From the NCBI GenBank assembly GCA_943846755.1, contig OX044365.1, forward strand, positions 1,922,001 through 1,986,000: a DNA stretch of 64,000 nt, read 5' to 3'. The notes beneath the pieces were generated by a model. It made no database searches, was not told the origin of the DNA, and saw nothing but the letters and a program-made list of their open reading frames with translations. Positions 45,156-54,760 of this stretch are shown here, piece after piece (within the stretch, counting starts at the first letter, position 1; every line of letters begins with the position of its first letter). Position numbers and translations under genes: made by a program. The DNA comes from UBA8752 sp002336475 (GTDB taxonomy: Bacteria > Bacteroidota > Bacteroidia > Flavobacteriales_D > Sanyastnellaceae).

Positions 45156-45188
45156 AAAAAAGCCGCTCCCAATGGGGGCGGCTTTTTT
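45156..45188. terminator. bidirectional rho-independent terminator
   Basis: AAAAAAGCCGCTCCC pairs with GGGGGCGGCTTTTTT around a 3-base loop. It lies between the redoxin gene and convergent queA. Confidence 0.92.
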
Positions 45189-45225
45189 TCTGTCCCTTGT
45201 TTGAAAGGGTCTGTAGGGCGTTTGA

Positions 45226-46275
45226 TCAGATGACCAACAAGGCATCACCGTAGGCGTGCATGCGGTACTTCTCTTTCATGGCCGTTTGGTAGGCCTCCAT
45301 GATCAAGTCATATCCACCAAATGCAGCGGTCAGCATCAACAGTGTGGATTGAGGCGTGTGGAAGTTGGTGATTAGAGCGTCTGCCAACTTGAACTTGTAT
45401 GGAGGGAAGATGAACCGAGAAGTCCAGCCGTCATAAGTCTTGAGTTGGCGGAATGTGCTGTGCGTGGACTCCATAGCACGGACCACAGAAGTCCCTACTG
45501 CTACCACTTTGCCTCCGCGCTCAATGCTCTTGTTGACGGTGCTGACACAATCCTCTGGGATGATCAACTGCTCTGAATCCACCTTGTGCTTGGTCAAGTC
45601 TTCGACTTCGACTTCACGGAAGGTGCCCAAACCAATGTGGAGGGTCAGGAAGGCGGTGTCAATCCCTTTGATTTCGAACCGCTTCATGAGCTGCTTGCTC
45701 ATGTGAAGGCCCGCTGTAGGAACGGCAACCGCTCCCTCTTCTCTGGCGTAGATCGTTTGGAAACGCTCTGCGTCTTCGGGCTCAACAGGGCGGTCAATGT
45801 ACTTGGGGAGTGGGGTCTCACCAAGAGAGAAAATCTTCTGGCGGAATTCCTCATGGGTGCCATCAAACAAGAAGCGCAAGGTGCGGCCTCGGCTGGTGGT
45901 GTTGTCGATGACTTCAGCTACGAGGTCTTCGTCCTCGCCGAAATACAACTTGTTTCCGATCCTGATTTTTCGGGCAGGGTCGACCAAGACATCCCACAAT
46001 AGGGACTCTCGGTTGAGTTCGCGCAACAGGAAAACTTCAATGACCGCGCCGGTCTTTTCCTTGTTGCCATACATCCGGGCGGGGAAGACCCGGGTGTCGT
46101 TCATGACCATGACATCGCCTTCGTCGAAGTAATCGATGAGGTCGCTGAACTTCTTGTGTTCGATGGTGCCAGCTTCTCGGTTCACAACCATCATCCGGCT
46201 TTCGTCCCGGTTGTCAAGCGGGTACTGGGCGATGAGTTCCTTTGGAACGTCGAACTTGAATTGGCTGAGTTTCAT
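45226..46275 (-). CDS. queA: tRNA preQ1(34) S-adenosylmethionine ribosyltransferase-isomerase
   Basis: QueA transfers the ribosyl group of SAM to preQ1 in tRNA to make epoxyqueuosine. It has about 349 residues from the chosen start. Conserved segments are KFDVPKELIAQYPLDNRDESRMMVV at the N-terminus (in part), VMNDTRVFPARMYG, AVAVPTAGLHMSKQLM, HIGLGTFREVEVEDLTKH, VVAVGTSVVRAMES and LITNFHTPQSTLLML. The ATG at 46275 gives the family start MKLSQF; the ATG at 46290 adds five residues. It has the best-spaced promoter in the window, 40 bp upstream. Confidence 0.96.
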   Translation of the reverse strand: MKLSQFKFDVPKELIAQYPLDNRDESRMMVVNREAGTIEHKKFSDLIDYFDEGDVMVMNDTRVFPARMYGNKEKTGAVIEVFLLRELNRESLLWDVLVDPARKIRIGNKLYFGEDEDLVAEVIDNTTSRGRTLRFLFDGTHEEFRQKIFSLGETPLPKYIDRPVEPEDAERFQTIYAREEGAVAVPTAGLHMSKQLMKRFEIKGIDTAFLTLHIGLGTFREVEVEDLTKHKVDSEQLIIPEDCVSTVNKSIERGGKVVAVGTSVVRAMESTHSTFRQLKTYDGWTSRFIFPPYKFKLADALITNFHTPQSTLLMLTAAFGGYDLIMEAYQTAMKEKYRMHAYGDALLVI

Positions 46276-46314
46276 CCGCTCTACGCTCATGTCGGCAGGG
46301 TTTTCAGGGGCGGG

Positions 46315-46345
46315 CGAAGTTAGTCAAAGCCTCGACGGGGTTCAA
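46315..46345 (-). promoter_or_regulatory. candidate promoter of queA
   Basis: TTG at 46345-46343, a 20-base spacer and TAACTTCG at 46322-46315 (one mismatch from TAnnTTTG). Both the spacing and the elements fit the Bacteroidota promoter. It lies between truB and queA, so queA can be transcribed on its own. Confidence 0.5.
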
Positions 46346-46374
46346 GCTTCTCGAAGAAAGGAAGTTTATAAGCG

Positions 46375-47118
46375 TCAACCCGGTGTTGAAACGGGGGCCG
46401 GAAGGGCTGATATTCGGGCTTCAAAGTCTTCGATAGACCAGCATTGATCGAGTTTGAAAGCCCCGCTTGCCGTGCGTCTAAGCGCCGATAAGTGGGCCCC
46501 GCAACCTGAGACTTTACCCATGTCGCGCGCAAAAGACCGGATGTACGTTCCCTTGGAGCACAGGATGTCAAAGCCCATGGTGGGGTCATCCCAACGGGTG
46601 ACGTCAAAGCGGTGAACCTTGACCTTGACAGGGCTTAGCCCGATTTCTTTTCCTTTTCGGGCGGCGACATACGCTTTTTGGCCGCCTACTTTTTTGGCGC
46701 TGAAATTCGGTGGGAGCTGGTCAATTTCTCCGGTAAACTTCAACGCGAATTCGCGAAGGGATTCCAAGTCAAGGCCGTCGGTGTTCCCCACTGGAATCAG
46801 TGGCATTTCGAGGTCATGGCTGTCCGTGTTGGCGCCAAAAGTGATGTGGCCATCGTAGGCTTTGTCTTCAGCGCTCAGTTCTGAAATGCGCTTGGTCATG
46901 CGTCCGGTGCAAAGGACCAAGACGCCGGTAGCGAGAGGATCTAAGGTGCCAGCGTGGCCCACTTTGATTTTTTTAAATCCACCGCCGCGGCGAATCAGGT
47001 GCCGCACTTTATTGACCACATCAAATGAGGTCCACTCTCGCGGCTTGTCGACGAGCAAGACTTGACCTTGGAGAAAGTCGTCCCACGATTGAAAGCTGTG
47101 TACGGGCCATCCGTTCAT
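46375..47118 (-). CDS. truB: tRNA pseudouridine-55 synthase
   Basis: 247 residues. TruB makes pseudouridine 55 in the T-loop of tRNAs. The catalytic aspartate is D60 in GHAGTLDPLATGVL. Other family segments are VLLVDKPREWTSFDVV, AYDGHITFG, QLPPNFSAKKVGGQKAY and CSKGTYIRSFARDMG. It lies upstream of queA on the same strand with an 84 to 100 bp gap holding a queA promoter. The start is divergent from mfd. Confidence 0.95.
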   Translation of the reverse strand: MNGWPVHSFQSWDDFLQGQVLLVDKPREWTSFDVVNKVRHLIRRGGGFKKIKVGHAGTLDPLATGVLVLCTGRMTKRISELSAEDKAYDGHITFGANTDSHDLEMPLIPVGNTDGLDLESLREFALKFTGEIDQLPPNFSAKKVGGQKAYVAARKGKEIGLSPVKVKVHRFDVTRWDDPTMGFDILCSKGTYIRSFARDMGKVSGCGAHLSALRRTASGAFKLDQCWSIEDFEARISALPAPVSTPG

Positions 47119-47303
47119 GGTGCGAAGGTCGGCACGTGGCGGTCAATTGTTGTCTGCGATGGATTCTTGTGGTGGCGAGGCTGCTTGATTCGGGCAGAAA
47201 ATCAAATGTTTTGTCGCTGCTGGTGGGCGCATTGGGGGCTGTTTTTTGCCGAATTCTGTCCAGTGGAGGCCGTGTGTGGCGAACCCAAGGCAGGGGTGGC
47301 GGT

Positions 47304-47311
47304 TATCTTCG
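47304..47311 (+). promoter_or_regulatory. candidate -7 element of mfd
   Basis: TATCTTCG, the same octamer as before gltX, 8 bases before the chosen mfd ATG. The 200 bp between the divergent truB and mfd genes otherwise shows no recognisable feature. Confidence 0.28.
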
Positions 47312-47319
47312 TGCGCCCC

Positions 47320-50300
47320 ATGACCCTTCATGATATCCTCGCCTTTTATGATCACGACGCCCGGACGGGCAGCGTTGTAAATGCCCTGTCCTCACCGGGA
47401 GCCAAAGTCGAGGCGCGTGGCCTCATCGGCTCAGCCCGGGTATTTCTGGCGGCCCAAGCGGTCCAACGGAACGGAGGAGATCACCTGTTCTTGTTGGAGG
47501 ACAAGGAACGAGCGGCGTACTTTATGAATGACCTGGAAAACCTGCTAGGAGAGGGGGGACATCAGGTTTTGTTTTATCCACGGAGCGCCAGGATTCCATA
47601 CCAAGAAGAGGGCACAGACAACGCCAATGTGGCGATGCGGGCCGAGGTGATGAGCAAGCTCAGTGCCTTGCGTGGAAAGGTGTGCATTGTGAGTTTTCCT
47701 GAGGCTGTGGCCGAACAGGTGACCACCCGAAAGGAGCTGAAGCGCAACACTTACACGATCAAACGTGGAGACCGCATCAGCCAAGATTTCCTTGATGACA
47801 TCCTGATTGACTACGGTTTCGAAAAGGTCGACTACGTCTATGAGCCGGGTCAATATGCCATCCGCGGAGGCATCGTGGACATTTTCAGTTTTGCCTTTGA
47901 CCACCCTTATCGGATTGAGCTTTTTGGCGACGAGGTCGATGGCATCCGCAAGTTTGACCCCTCAGATCAGCTGAGTGTTGGAAAGATGGACCGCGCTGTC
48001 ATTGTTCCAGATGTGGGCGACCAAATGCTCAAGGAAGAGCGTGAGCCGTTTCTGGAGTTTCTGGGCGAAAGCTGCACGGTATGGACTTGGGATGTGCGTG
48101 GTGTGGTTGATCACCTCGACAAAGAAGTCGATAAGGCCCAGGCTTTTTATGACCGGAGGACGGGACAGACCGAGGCTTTGCGTCCAGGTGAATTGTACAC
48201 CACGGGCCTGAGCTTTGAACGTGGCCTGCGCCGCCACTGTGTCGTAGAATTTGAGGGAGCCGGAAGCTTTACCGATCGCACCATAGTGGATTTTGGCCAG
48301 AAGGAGCAGCCGGGGTTCAATAAGAATTTCGACCTCCTTGCCGAGCACTTGAAACACCGCCATCAGGACGGATATGCCACGTTTGTAGTGGCGGGACAGG
48401 GAACGCAGTTGGAGCGCCTACACGACATTTTTGCAGACCGTGGGGATGAGGTGAAATACACCCCCATTCCTGCGGAATTGAGCGAGGGGTTTGTCGATGT
48501 GGGCCTGAAGTTGGCCATCTACACCGACCACCAGATTTTTGAACGCTACCACCGTTTCCGCCTCAAAGACGGCTTCAAAAAGAACAAGCAGGCCCTGACC
48601 ATCAAGGAGTTGATGAGCTTGGAGCCGGGTGACTTTGTGGTCCACATTGACCACGGTATCGGGGAGTTTAGCGGCCTACAAAAAGTCGATGTGGGCGGAA
48701 AGGAGCAGGAAGCCATCCGACTCAAATACAAGGGGGGAGACATCTTGTATGTGAGCGTCCATTCGCTGCACCGAATCTCCAAGTTTACGGGCAAGGAGGG
48801 CATGCCGCCCAAAGTCCACAAACTGGGGTCCTCTTCCTGGGCAGCGACCAAAAGCAAGACCAAGAAGCGGGTCAAGGAAATCGCGTTTGACCTTCTAAAG
48901 CTCTACGCCAAGCGCCGCGCTTCCAGGGGATTTGCCTACACCCCTGACACCTACCTCCAAACGGAATTGGAGGCGAGCTTCATGTACCAAGACACCCCGG
49001 ACCAGTTGACGGCCACCGAGGCGGTAAAGGAGGACATGGAAAAGGAGGTGCCCATGGACCGCCTCGTATGCGGAGACGTGGGTTTTGGCAAGACGGAAAT
49101 TGCCATTCGCGCGGCGTTCAAAGCGGCGACCGATGGCAAGCAGGTGGCTGTGTTGGTTCCGACGACCATCCTGTCGATGCAGCATTTCCGCAGCTTTTCG
49201 CGGCGCCTCAAAGATTTTCCAGTCAAGGTGGATTACGTGAACCGTTTCAAAACGGGAAAGAAAATGACCGAGACGGTCAAGGCGCTCGAGGCCGGGGAAA
49301 TCGACATCTTGATTGGCACCCACGCGATTGTGGGCAAGCGGATCAAGTGGAAGGACCTTGGACTGTTGGTCATCGATGAGGAGCAGAAGTTCGGCGTGGC
49401 CGTCAAGGACAAGCTCAAGACGTTGCGGGCCACGGTGGACAGCTTGACCCTCACGGCCACACCGATTCCAAGAACGCTGCAGTTTTCGTTGATGGGGGCC
49501 CGTGACCTGAGCATCATGAGTACGCCGCCTCCTAACCGTTATCCTGTGGAGACCGAGATTGGATCGTTCAACGAGGAGCTAATTCGGGACGCGATTTCCT
49601 ATGAGATTTCACGGGGCGGCCAGGCTTATTTCGTGCACAACCGCGTCGGCAACATCCGCGAGGTGGCCGGCATGATCAACCGCTTGGTGCCAGATGCGCG
49701 CGTGGGCATTGGCCACGGTCAGATGGACGGTGAGCAACTGGAACGGGTCATGTCGGACTTCATCGATGGAGCCTACGACGTTTTGGTGGCCACGACCATC
49801 ATCGAGAGCGGCATCGACATCTCCAACGCCAACACCATCTTGATCAACGAGGCCCACACCTTTGGCCTCAGTGACCTGCACCAATTGCGCGGCCGTGTGG
49901 GCCGTTCCAACAAGCGGGCGTTTTGCTACTTGTTGGCCCCGCCATTGCATGCTTTGCCTACAGAATCCCGGAAGCGCTTGCAGGCCATGGAGCAGTTCAG
50001 CGAGCTGGGCAGCGGCATGAACATTGCAATGCGGGACCTGGACATCCGCGGGGCGGGCAACCTCTTGGGGGGGGAGCAGAGCGGGTTTATCACGGACATC
50101 GGTTTTGAGATGTACCAAAAGATCTTGGCCGAGGCCATCCGAGAACTCAAGGACGAGGAGTTCGCGGAGTTGGCCCAAGAGGAAGCGGACTCGCGTGAGC
50201 ATTATGTGGAGGAGACGGTGCTCGAAACGGACCTTGCTTTGATGTTGCCCGACCATTACATCTCGGACATCTCAGAGCGGATCGCCCTGTACCGGGAGTT

Positions 50301-50703
50301 GGACGAGATGGACAACGAAGAAGGACTGCAGGCTTATGAAGCCCGTTTGCTCGATCGTTTTGGCCCATTGCCCAAGGAGGCAGAAGACCTGCTCGAGACC
50401 ATTCGCCTGCGGTGGATGGCGCAAGTGGTGGGTTTTGGAAAGTTGGTGCTAAAGGGGGGCAAGCTTATCGGCGTCTTCCACGACGAAGAAGGGAGCGACT
50501 ACTACAAAGGCGTGCGGTTCCAGCGGGTGCTGGACTACATGCAAGCCAACGTCAAGGGGGTGCAGATGTACCAGCGCAACGGAGCCTTGCGCTTGCGGGT
50601 TGAACCCGTGGACGACCTCAATGCGGCTATGGCTGTATTGCGCAAGCTCAGCGGCACGTTGCAACCCGTGAAAGCAGCGCCTTCAGCCGCCAGTGAACAT
50701 TGA
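47320..50703 (+). CDS. mfd: transcription-repair coupling factor
   Basis: Mfd removes RNA polymerase stalled at lesions and recruits UvrAB. From the ATG at 47320 it has 1127 residues: UvrB-like N-terminal region, CarD-like RNA polymerase interaction domain starting near M432 (LEPGDFVVHIDHGIGEF), helicase motor with Walker A lysine K591 (GDVGFGKTE) and Walker B DEEQ at 686-689, GRVGRSNKRAF motif VI, and a C-terminal TRCF domain. An in-frame ATG at 47062 would overlap truB and adds 86 residues without family character, so it is not used. Confidence 0.95.
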   Translation: MTLHDILAFYDHDARTGSVVNALSSPGAKVEARGLIGSARVFLAAQAVQRNGGDHLFLLEDKERAAYFMNDLENLLGEGGHQVLFYPRSARIPYQEEGTDNANVAMRAEVMSKLSALRGKVCIVSFPEAVAEQVTTRKELKRNTYTIKRGDRISQDFLDDILIDYGFEKVDYVYEPGQYAIRGGIVDIFSFAFDHPYRIELFGDEVDGIRKFDPSDQLSVGKMDRAVIVPDVGDQMLKEEREPFLEFLGESCTVWTWDVRGVVDHLDKEVDKAQAFYDRRTGQTEALRPGELYTTGLSFERGLRRHCVVEFEGAGSFTDRTIVDFGQKEQPGFNKNFDLLAEHLKHRHQDGYATFVVAGQGTQLERLHDIFADRGDEVKYTPIPAELSEGFVDVGLKLAIYTDHQIFERYHRFRLKDGFKKNKQALTIKELMSLEPGDFVVHIDHGIGEFSGLQKVDVGGKEQEAIRLKYKGGDILYVSVHSLHRISKFTGKEGMPPKVHKLGSSSWAATKSKTKKRVKEIAFDLLKLYAKRRASRGFAYTPDTYLQTELEASFMYQDTPDQLTATEAVKEDMEKEVPMDRLVCGDVGFGKTEIAIRAAFKAATDGKQVAVLVPTTILSMQHFRSFSRRLKDFPVKVDYVNRFKTGKKMTETVKALEAGEIDILIGTHAIVGKRIKWKDLGLLVIDEEQKFGVAVKDKLKTLRATVDSLTLTATPIPRTLQFSLMGARDLSIMSTPPPNRYPVETEIGSFNEELIRDAISYEISRGGQAYFVHNRVGNIREVAGMINRLVPDARVGIGHGQMDGEQLERVMSDFIDGAYDVLVATTIIESGIDISNANTILINEAHTFGLSDLHQLRGRVGRSNKRAFCYLLAPPLHALPTESRKRLQAMEQFSELGSGMNIAMRDLDIRGAGNLLGGEQSGFITDIGFEMYQKILAEAIRELKDEEFAELAQEEADSREHYVEETVLETDLALMLPDHYISDISERIALYRELDEMDNEEGLQAYEARLLDRFGPLPKEAEDLLETIRLRWMAQVVGFGKLVLKGGKLIGVFHDEEGSDYYKGVRFQRVLDYMQANVKGVQMYQRNGALRLRVEPVDDLNAAMAVLRKLSGTLQPVKAAPSAASEH

Positions 50704-50744
50704 GCGGCCCGGGGGCTTGAGGCCCACAGTGGATTGCTGACCGT

Positions 50745-52721
50745 TCATTCTTTGTCCTGCGGGGTCCAGGTTACGCCCGCCCTCACCCAGCGCCCAGGTT
50801 GGTCTACGTTGCCAATGTCGACGTATTGGGCGTCGAGGACGTTGTCTATGCGCGCATGGAAGGAAAAGGGAAGTGATCCGGGTGTCCATTGAAGGGTGGT
50901 CCCCAGTAGGTTGACCAGACCGAAGTCTACTTCGCTTCCCTCGACGGGGTCAAAGTAGCCGCCATTGCGCTCTTGGATGCTCCACCGGATGTCGAGGAGG
51001 AACTGGGGCGCGAGGCGGTATCCAAACAGCAGGTCTGCCTTGGTATTGAGGACATCCAAAACGTAGTTGCTTTCGAAGCCATCGCTGGTTTCGTCTGCTT
51101 GAATGAAGGTCAGACCCAGGGTGAGGTACCTCAACGGGGCATCCGCGTTGTTGGCTTGGGCCGACAGGCTAAGTTCCTGGCCAGTGAAATGCACCTGGCG
51201 CAGGTTGGTGGCCTCGGTGATGGAAGAGCCGTTGAACCGGACCCAATCGATCAGGTTCCTTCCCCACCGGTGGAAGAGGTGCTGTGAGATGACAAGCCTG
51301 TGCCCGCTGGACAGGTCGGTGGTCAACCGGTAGCCAAACTCCAGATGCTCTGCTTCTTCCGGAAGCAGGTCTTGGCTGCCTTGTGCTCCTCCAACGGTGT
51401 AGTACAAATCGGTGTAGGAGGGCATGCGGACGGAGCGGCGGGCAGAAGCAAAGGCGACGGCGCGGCCAGATTCATCGATGCGCAGGGACAAGGATGCTTC
51501 TGGAACAAAGCGGGGTGCATCAGCGGCGGAATTGATGTTCCATGCGGCCAAGCCGCGTGCGGTGAGGCGGCCCCATTGCGCCAGTTGTCCAACAGCCAAG
51601 TCGAGGTTGGTGCGTCGGTCGCCCAAGGTGAAGGTGCTGTCTCCATCCCGGCCATATTCGGCAACACCCAGCCGGTTGCTGACGACCCCTTCTTGCCGGT
51701 AGTCGGCAGAGATCACACTTTCGCCTGCGGCAGAGGTCCACCTGGCAAGTCCCCGCGCGCCAGTGGTTGAAGACCGGTGTTGGTTGGCCCCTTGATACCA
51801 AGAAGGGGCGGCGCCGTCTGCTGAGACCAGTTGTCCACTGCCGTCATCGGTGTAGTAACCTTCTCCTTCCCGAAACAACTCAAACCGGTCGCGGTGGTTG
51901 CGGTGGTGCACGCCTGCTTCATAGGTCCAGTCCCCGGAGGCGTGCGTCCAAGAGAGTTGCCCTTGCCACAGGCCCACCTTTTCGAATTGCTGCGGAAAAT
52001 TCGCGGTGTAAAAGTCTTGGGCACCAAATGCAGAGGACAGGTGGCCCAGGCTCATGTTGATGGTTCCCCAATCGGTGGTGGCTTGACCTGAATAGCGCAG
52101 CCTGTGCATGAGCAGGTCGGTGTTGTCGCTGTACCCTGTGGAAGAAGCCCGACTGGCACTGATGCGGTGGCGGAAGGTGGCATTGCCCCAATCCTTGCGC
52201 AGGCGAAAGCGGTTCCAGCCATAGCTGCCGCCTTCGGCACCTGCGGACATTCCGTTTTCTGAACCTGGCCCAGCTTGGAGAATGACGCCTCCGGTGACGC
52301 CTCCGCTGCCGAGCGCGCCCCCGCCGCCGCGCACAACTTGAATGCGTTGTATGTCCTCCGGGTCGATGGGAAGGTTGAGCAGGTGGTGGGCGGTGTGTGG
52401 CGCGCTCCACCTGATGCCGTCCACCCAAAGGGCGACCTGTTCGAATGAACCGCCGCGGATGGACAGGTCGGTTTGGGCTCCAAATGGACCGCGTTGTCTG
52501 GCGTCAACACCGGGAATGTTTTCTAAGAGGCCATCGACCGAAGGCTGTGCTCCGGCAGACAGCAATGCTGGACCCAAGGTTTGAAGGCTGCGGGGCAGGC
52601 TTTCAGGCTTGTCGGAAAAGCCCGTTTGAATCACGGCTTCAGCGATGATCAAGGTGTCTTGTGCAGCCAGGGGCTTGGACAAGAGCAACAGAAAAAGAGC
52701 GAATGGGAAGTGGGCCTTCAT
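50745..52721 (-). CDS. TonB-dependent outer-membrane receptor (BtuB-like)
   Basis: 658 residues. Signal peptide (cleavage near LAAQD), a TonB-box-like start (DTLIIAEAVIQTG), a plug domain (LLENIPGVDARQRGPFGAQ, LSIRGGSFEQVALWVDG, IQRIQVVRGGGGALGSGG) and a 22-stranded-type barrel ending in VRAGVTWTPQ. The short plug with no carboxypeptidase-like domain resembles BtuB/siderophore receptors more than SusC types. The ligand is unknown. It converges on mfd with 41 bp between stops and lies downstream of fbp. Confidence 0.9.
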   Translation of the reverse strand: MKAHFPFALFLLLLSKPLAAQDTLIIAEAVIQTGFSDKPESLPRSLQTLGPALLSAGAQPSVDGLLENIPGVDARQRGPFGAQTDLSIRGGSFEQVALWVDGIRWSAPHTAHHLLNLPIDPEDIQRIQVVRGGGGALGSGGVTGGVILQAGPGSENGMSAGAEGGSYGWNRFRLRKDWGNATFRHRISASRASSTGYSDNTDLLMHRLRYSGQATTDWGTINMSLGHLSSAFGAQDFYTANFPQQFEKVGLWQGQLSWTHASGDWTYEAGVHHRNHRDRFELFREGEGYYTDDGSGQLVSADGAAPSWYQGANQHRSSTTGARGLARWTSAAGESVISADYRQEGVVSNRLGVAEYGRDGDSTFTLGDRRTNLDLAVGQLAQWGRLTARGLAAWNINSAADAPRFVPEASLSLRIDESGRAVAFASARRSVRMPSYTDLYYTVGGAQGSQDLLPEEAEHLEFGYRLTTDLSSGHRLVISQHLFHRWGRNLIDWVRFNGSSITEATNLRQVHFTGQELSLSAQANNADAPLRYLTLGLTFIQADETSDGFESNYVLDVLNTKADLLFGYRLAPQFLLDIRWSIQERNGGYFDPVEGSEVDFGLVNLLGTTLQWTPGSLPFSFHARIDNVLDAQYVDIGNVDQPGRWVRAGVTWTPQDKE

Positions 52722-52796
52722 GCAGGGCGTTTTGGCACCACAAGCCTACGAAATGTTGCGGACGAATGGAACGGAACCGCCGCTGGAGTATCCGGG

Positions 52797-53852
52797 TCAG
52801 CGCAACACCTTCACCCCCGCAGGCTCGGGGATGGGGTGCGCAGAGGCCGCCATCATCGTCCGCAATCTTGCGATAGCGGTGGGGTGGCCTGTGAAAAGCG
52901 GTGTGCGTTGGTGTAGAGAAGTGGGTGTGATGTCCAACAAATCGTGGTGGTGACAGCAGGTCTCACCGCCCGCTTGTTTGGCGAGGAAGGCGAGGGGCTG
53001 TGCCTCATATAACATGCGCAGTTTGCCTTCGGGCTTGTCGAAGGAGCCGGGATAGAGATAAACCCCGCCTTGAATCAAGTTCCGGTGGAAGTCTGCGACA
53101 AGGGCGCCGGTGTATCGGGCGGTCATGCCCCGGTCGCGGCAATCTGCGAGAAAGGCGGAGATGGCTGGGTCTGTATTGCTGATCCGCGCGTCGTTGACGC
53201 TGTATACCCTCTCTTCTGCAGGAAACTGCATGTTGGGATGGGAGAGGAAAAACTCTCCAATGGAGGGGTCAAAAGTGAACCCATTGACACCTCCTCCGGT
53301 GGAGTACACCAACATGGTTGAACTGCCGTACAGCACATAACCGGCGGCTACGAGTGCACTTGCAGGCTGCAGGAAATCCGATGTTGTGGCGGGATCGATG
53401 AGCGGCGACTTGCGTCTGTAGATTCCGAATATGGTTCCGACAGAGATGTTGACGTCAACATTGGATGAACCATCGAGGGGATCTATGCAGACCATGTACT
53501 TGCCATAGCCACGCCCTTCGCCGCGTTGGCTGTGGTCTACATGGATGATGCCCGGTTGCTCCTCGGATACGATGCCCCCGACTTTCAAGCACGATTTGAG
53601 CACCCTTGTAAAGGTGTCGTCAGCATAGACATCGAGCTTTTGTTGGAGCTCTCCTTGAACGTTCTTGGACGTATTCCCATTGGCCTTGTGCACCCCGAGG
53701 ATGCCCGAAAGACCGGCACTGTTGACGTGCCTATTGACCATCTTCGCCGCTGTCCCGATATCGGTCAGCAGCCTGGATAGGTCACCCGTTGCACCGGCGA
53801 AATCCGCCTGTCGCGCAACCACAAATTCTTGTAGCGTATTCACTCCGATCAT
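52797..53852 (-). CDS. fbp: class I fructose-1,6-bisphosphatase
   Basis: 351 residues from the chosen ATG, hydrolysing fructose-1,6-bisphosphate in gluconeogenesis. The metal and substrate signature is YMVCIDPLDGSSNVDVNISVGTI (given in part), with DPLDGSSN the core. KLRMLYEAQPLAFLAKQAGG and SLHQRTPLFTG near the C-terminus are family segments. Where relatives usually have GG.AS.G..RILDI, this chain reads GGETCCHHHDLLDI, an unusual Cys-Cys-His-His-His cluster. The long upstream frame to 54041 overlaps rsmA and is not used. A TATCTTTA element lies 18 bp upstream. Confidence 0.94.
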   Translation of the reverse strand: MIGVNTLQEFVVARQADFAGATGDLSRLLTDIGTAAKMVNRHVNSAGLSGILGVHKANGNTSKNVQGELQQKLDVYADDTFTRVLKSCLKVGGIVSEEQPGIIHVDHSQRGEGRGYGKYMVCIDPLDGSSNVDVNISVGTIFGIYRRKSPLIDPATTSDFLQPASALVAAGYVLYGSSTMLVYSTGGGVNGFTFDPSIGEFFLSHPNMQFPAEERVYSVNDARISNTDPAISAFLADCRDRGMTARYTGALVADFHRNLIQGGVYLYPGSFDKPEGKLRMLYEAQPLAFLAKQAGGETCCHHHDLLDITPTSLHQRTPLFTGHPTAIARLRTMMAASAHPIPEPAGVKVLR

Positions 53853-53869
53853 TGCAAAGAGCGTTGGTA

Positions 53870-53903
53870 TAAAGATAGGCCACGCCTTCCTGTATGTATT
53901 CAA
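53870..53903 (-). promoter_or_regulatory. candidate promoter of fbp
   Basis: TTG at 53903-53901, a 23-base spacer and TATCTTTA at 53877-53870 (one mismatch from TAnnTTTG), 18 bp upstream of the chosen ATG. Confidence 0.35.
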
Positions 53904-53962
53904 CAGGGGCGCAGAACTTGTCTGCGTCGTCTGTAGGAGCAAGGGAAATGAAACGCGGGGGG

Positions 53963-54760
53963 TCAGTTCTCTGCGCACAGAGCGCGCGTCAAAACGACGA
54001 AATCTGCCGGAGAAAGTTGTTCGGCGCGCAGACCCCTCCACTCCTCCGGAATGGACGCGTCATCGAACCCTCCTGCGCGAAGGGCGTTTCGGAGTGTCTT
54101 TCGGCGCAAGCCAAATGCGGCTTTGACCACCCTTTTGAGTGCCTCATAGGGCACATCGGGGTCGGTGTCGGGTGTCCTGACCAATCGAATGACCCCTGAG
54201 TCGACTTTTGGAGGGGGATCAAAAGCGCCAGGGCCCACGGTGAAGGCATATTCGCACGAGAAGTAGTTCTGTAGCAACACAGAGAGGATGCCGTAGACCT
54301 TGGACCCGTTGCTTGCACAGACGCGTTCGGCGACTTCTTTTTGGAACATGCCGATGCAGCAACTCACTTGTGACCTCCAGTCCAGTGCGCGAAATAAAAT
54401 CTGGCTGCTGATGTTGTAAGGGAAGTTGCCGACGAGGCCAAAGGTGCCTGTCATCCCCAAAACTTCGGGCGATGACTTGAGCAAATCGGCAGCGTGAATG
54501 TGGGCATTGGCGATCCAATCCACACCACTGAGATAGCCGACGGACTCGGTATCGATTTCAACCACATGCACTGCGGTTCCAAACCGTCGGATGAGGGGTT
54601 GGGTTAAAGCCCCTGTTCCAGGACCGACCTCCAAAACCTGTTGCCCTTCTGCGATGTGAACCAACCCTGCGATCCGCTCAGACACTGCACTGTCTTTCAA
54701 GAAGTGCTGGCCGAGGTGTTTTTTGGCTTTAACGGGCCCGGAAGGTCCACGGGTTTTCAT
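53963..54760 (-). CDS. rsmA: 16S rRNA (adenine1518/1519-N6) dimethyltransferase
   Basis: RsmA/KsgA dimethylates two adjacent adenines in the 3' hairpin of 16S rRNA during 30S assembly. 265 residues. It opens KKHLGQHFLKD as usual, has the SAM motif EVGPGTGALT (44-53) and the catalytic N112-FP-Y115. FDPPPKVDSGVIRLV and the C-terminal helical domain follow. The start overlaps the DUF4286 gene by 4 bp, so the pair is coupled. fbp begins 110 bp downstream. Confidence 0.96.
   Translation of the reverse strand: MKTRGPSGPVKAKKHLGQHFLKDSAVSERIAGLVHIAEGQQVLEVGPGTGALTQPLIRRFGTAVHVVEIDTESVGYLSGVDWIANAHIHAADLLKSSPEVLGMTGTFGLVGNFPYNISSQILFRALDWRSQVSCCIGMFQKEVAERVCASNGSKVYGILSVLLQNYFSCEYAFTVGPGAFDPPPKVDSGVIRLVRTPDTDPDVPYEALKRVVKAAFGLRRKTLRNALRAGGFDDASIPEEWRGLRAEQLSPADFVVLTRALCAEN

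Noticed and set aside
47062..47319. Longer mfd start at 47062
   Set aside because: The extension overlaps truB and has no Mfd character; the ATG at 47320 opens the conserved N-terminus.
53853..54041. N-terminal extension of fbp to 54041
   Set aside because: It overlaps the end of rsmA and has no FBPase similarity; the ATG at 53852 fits the family length.
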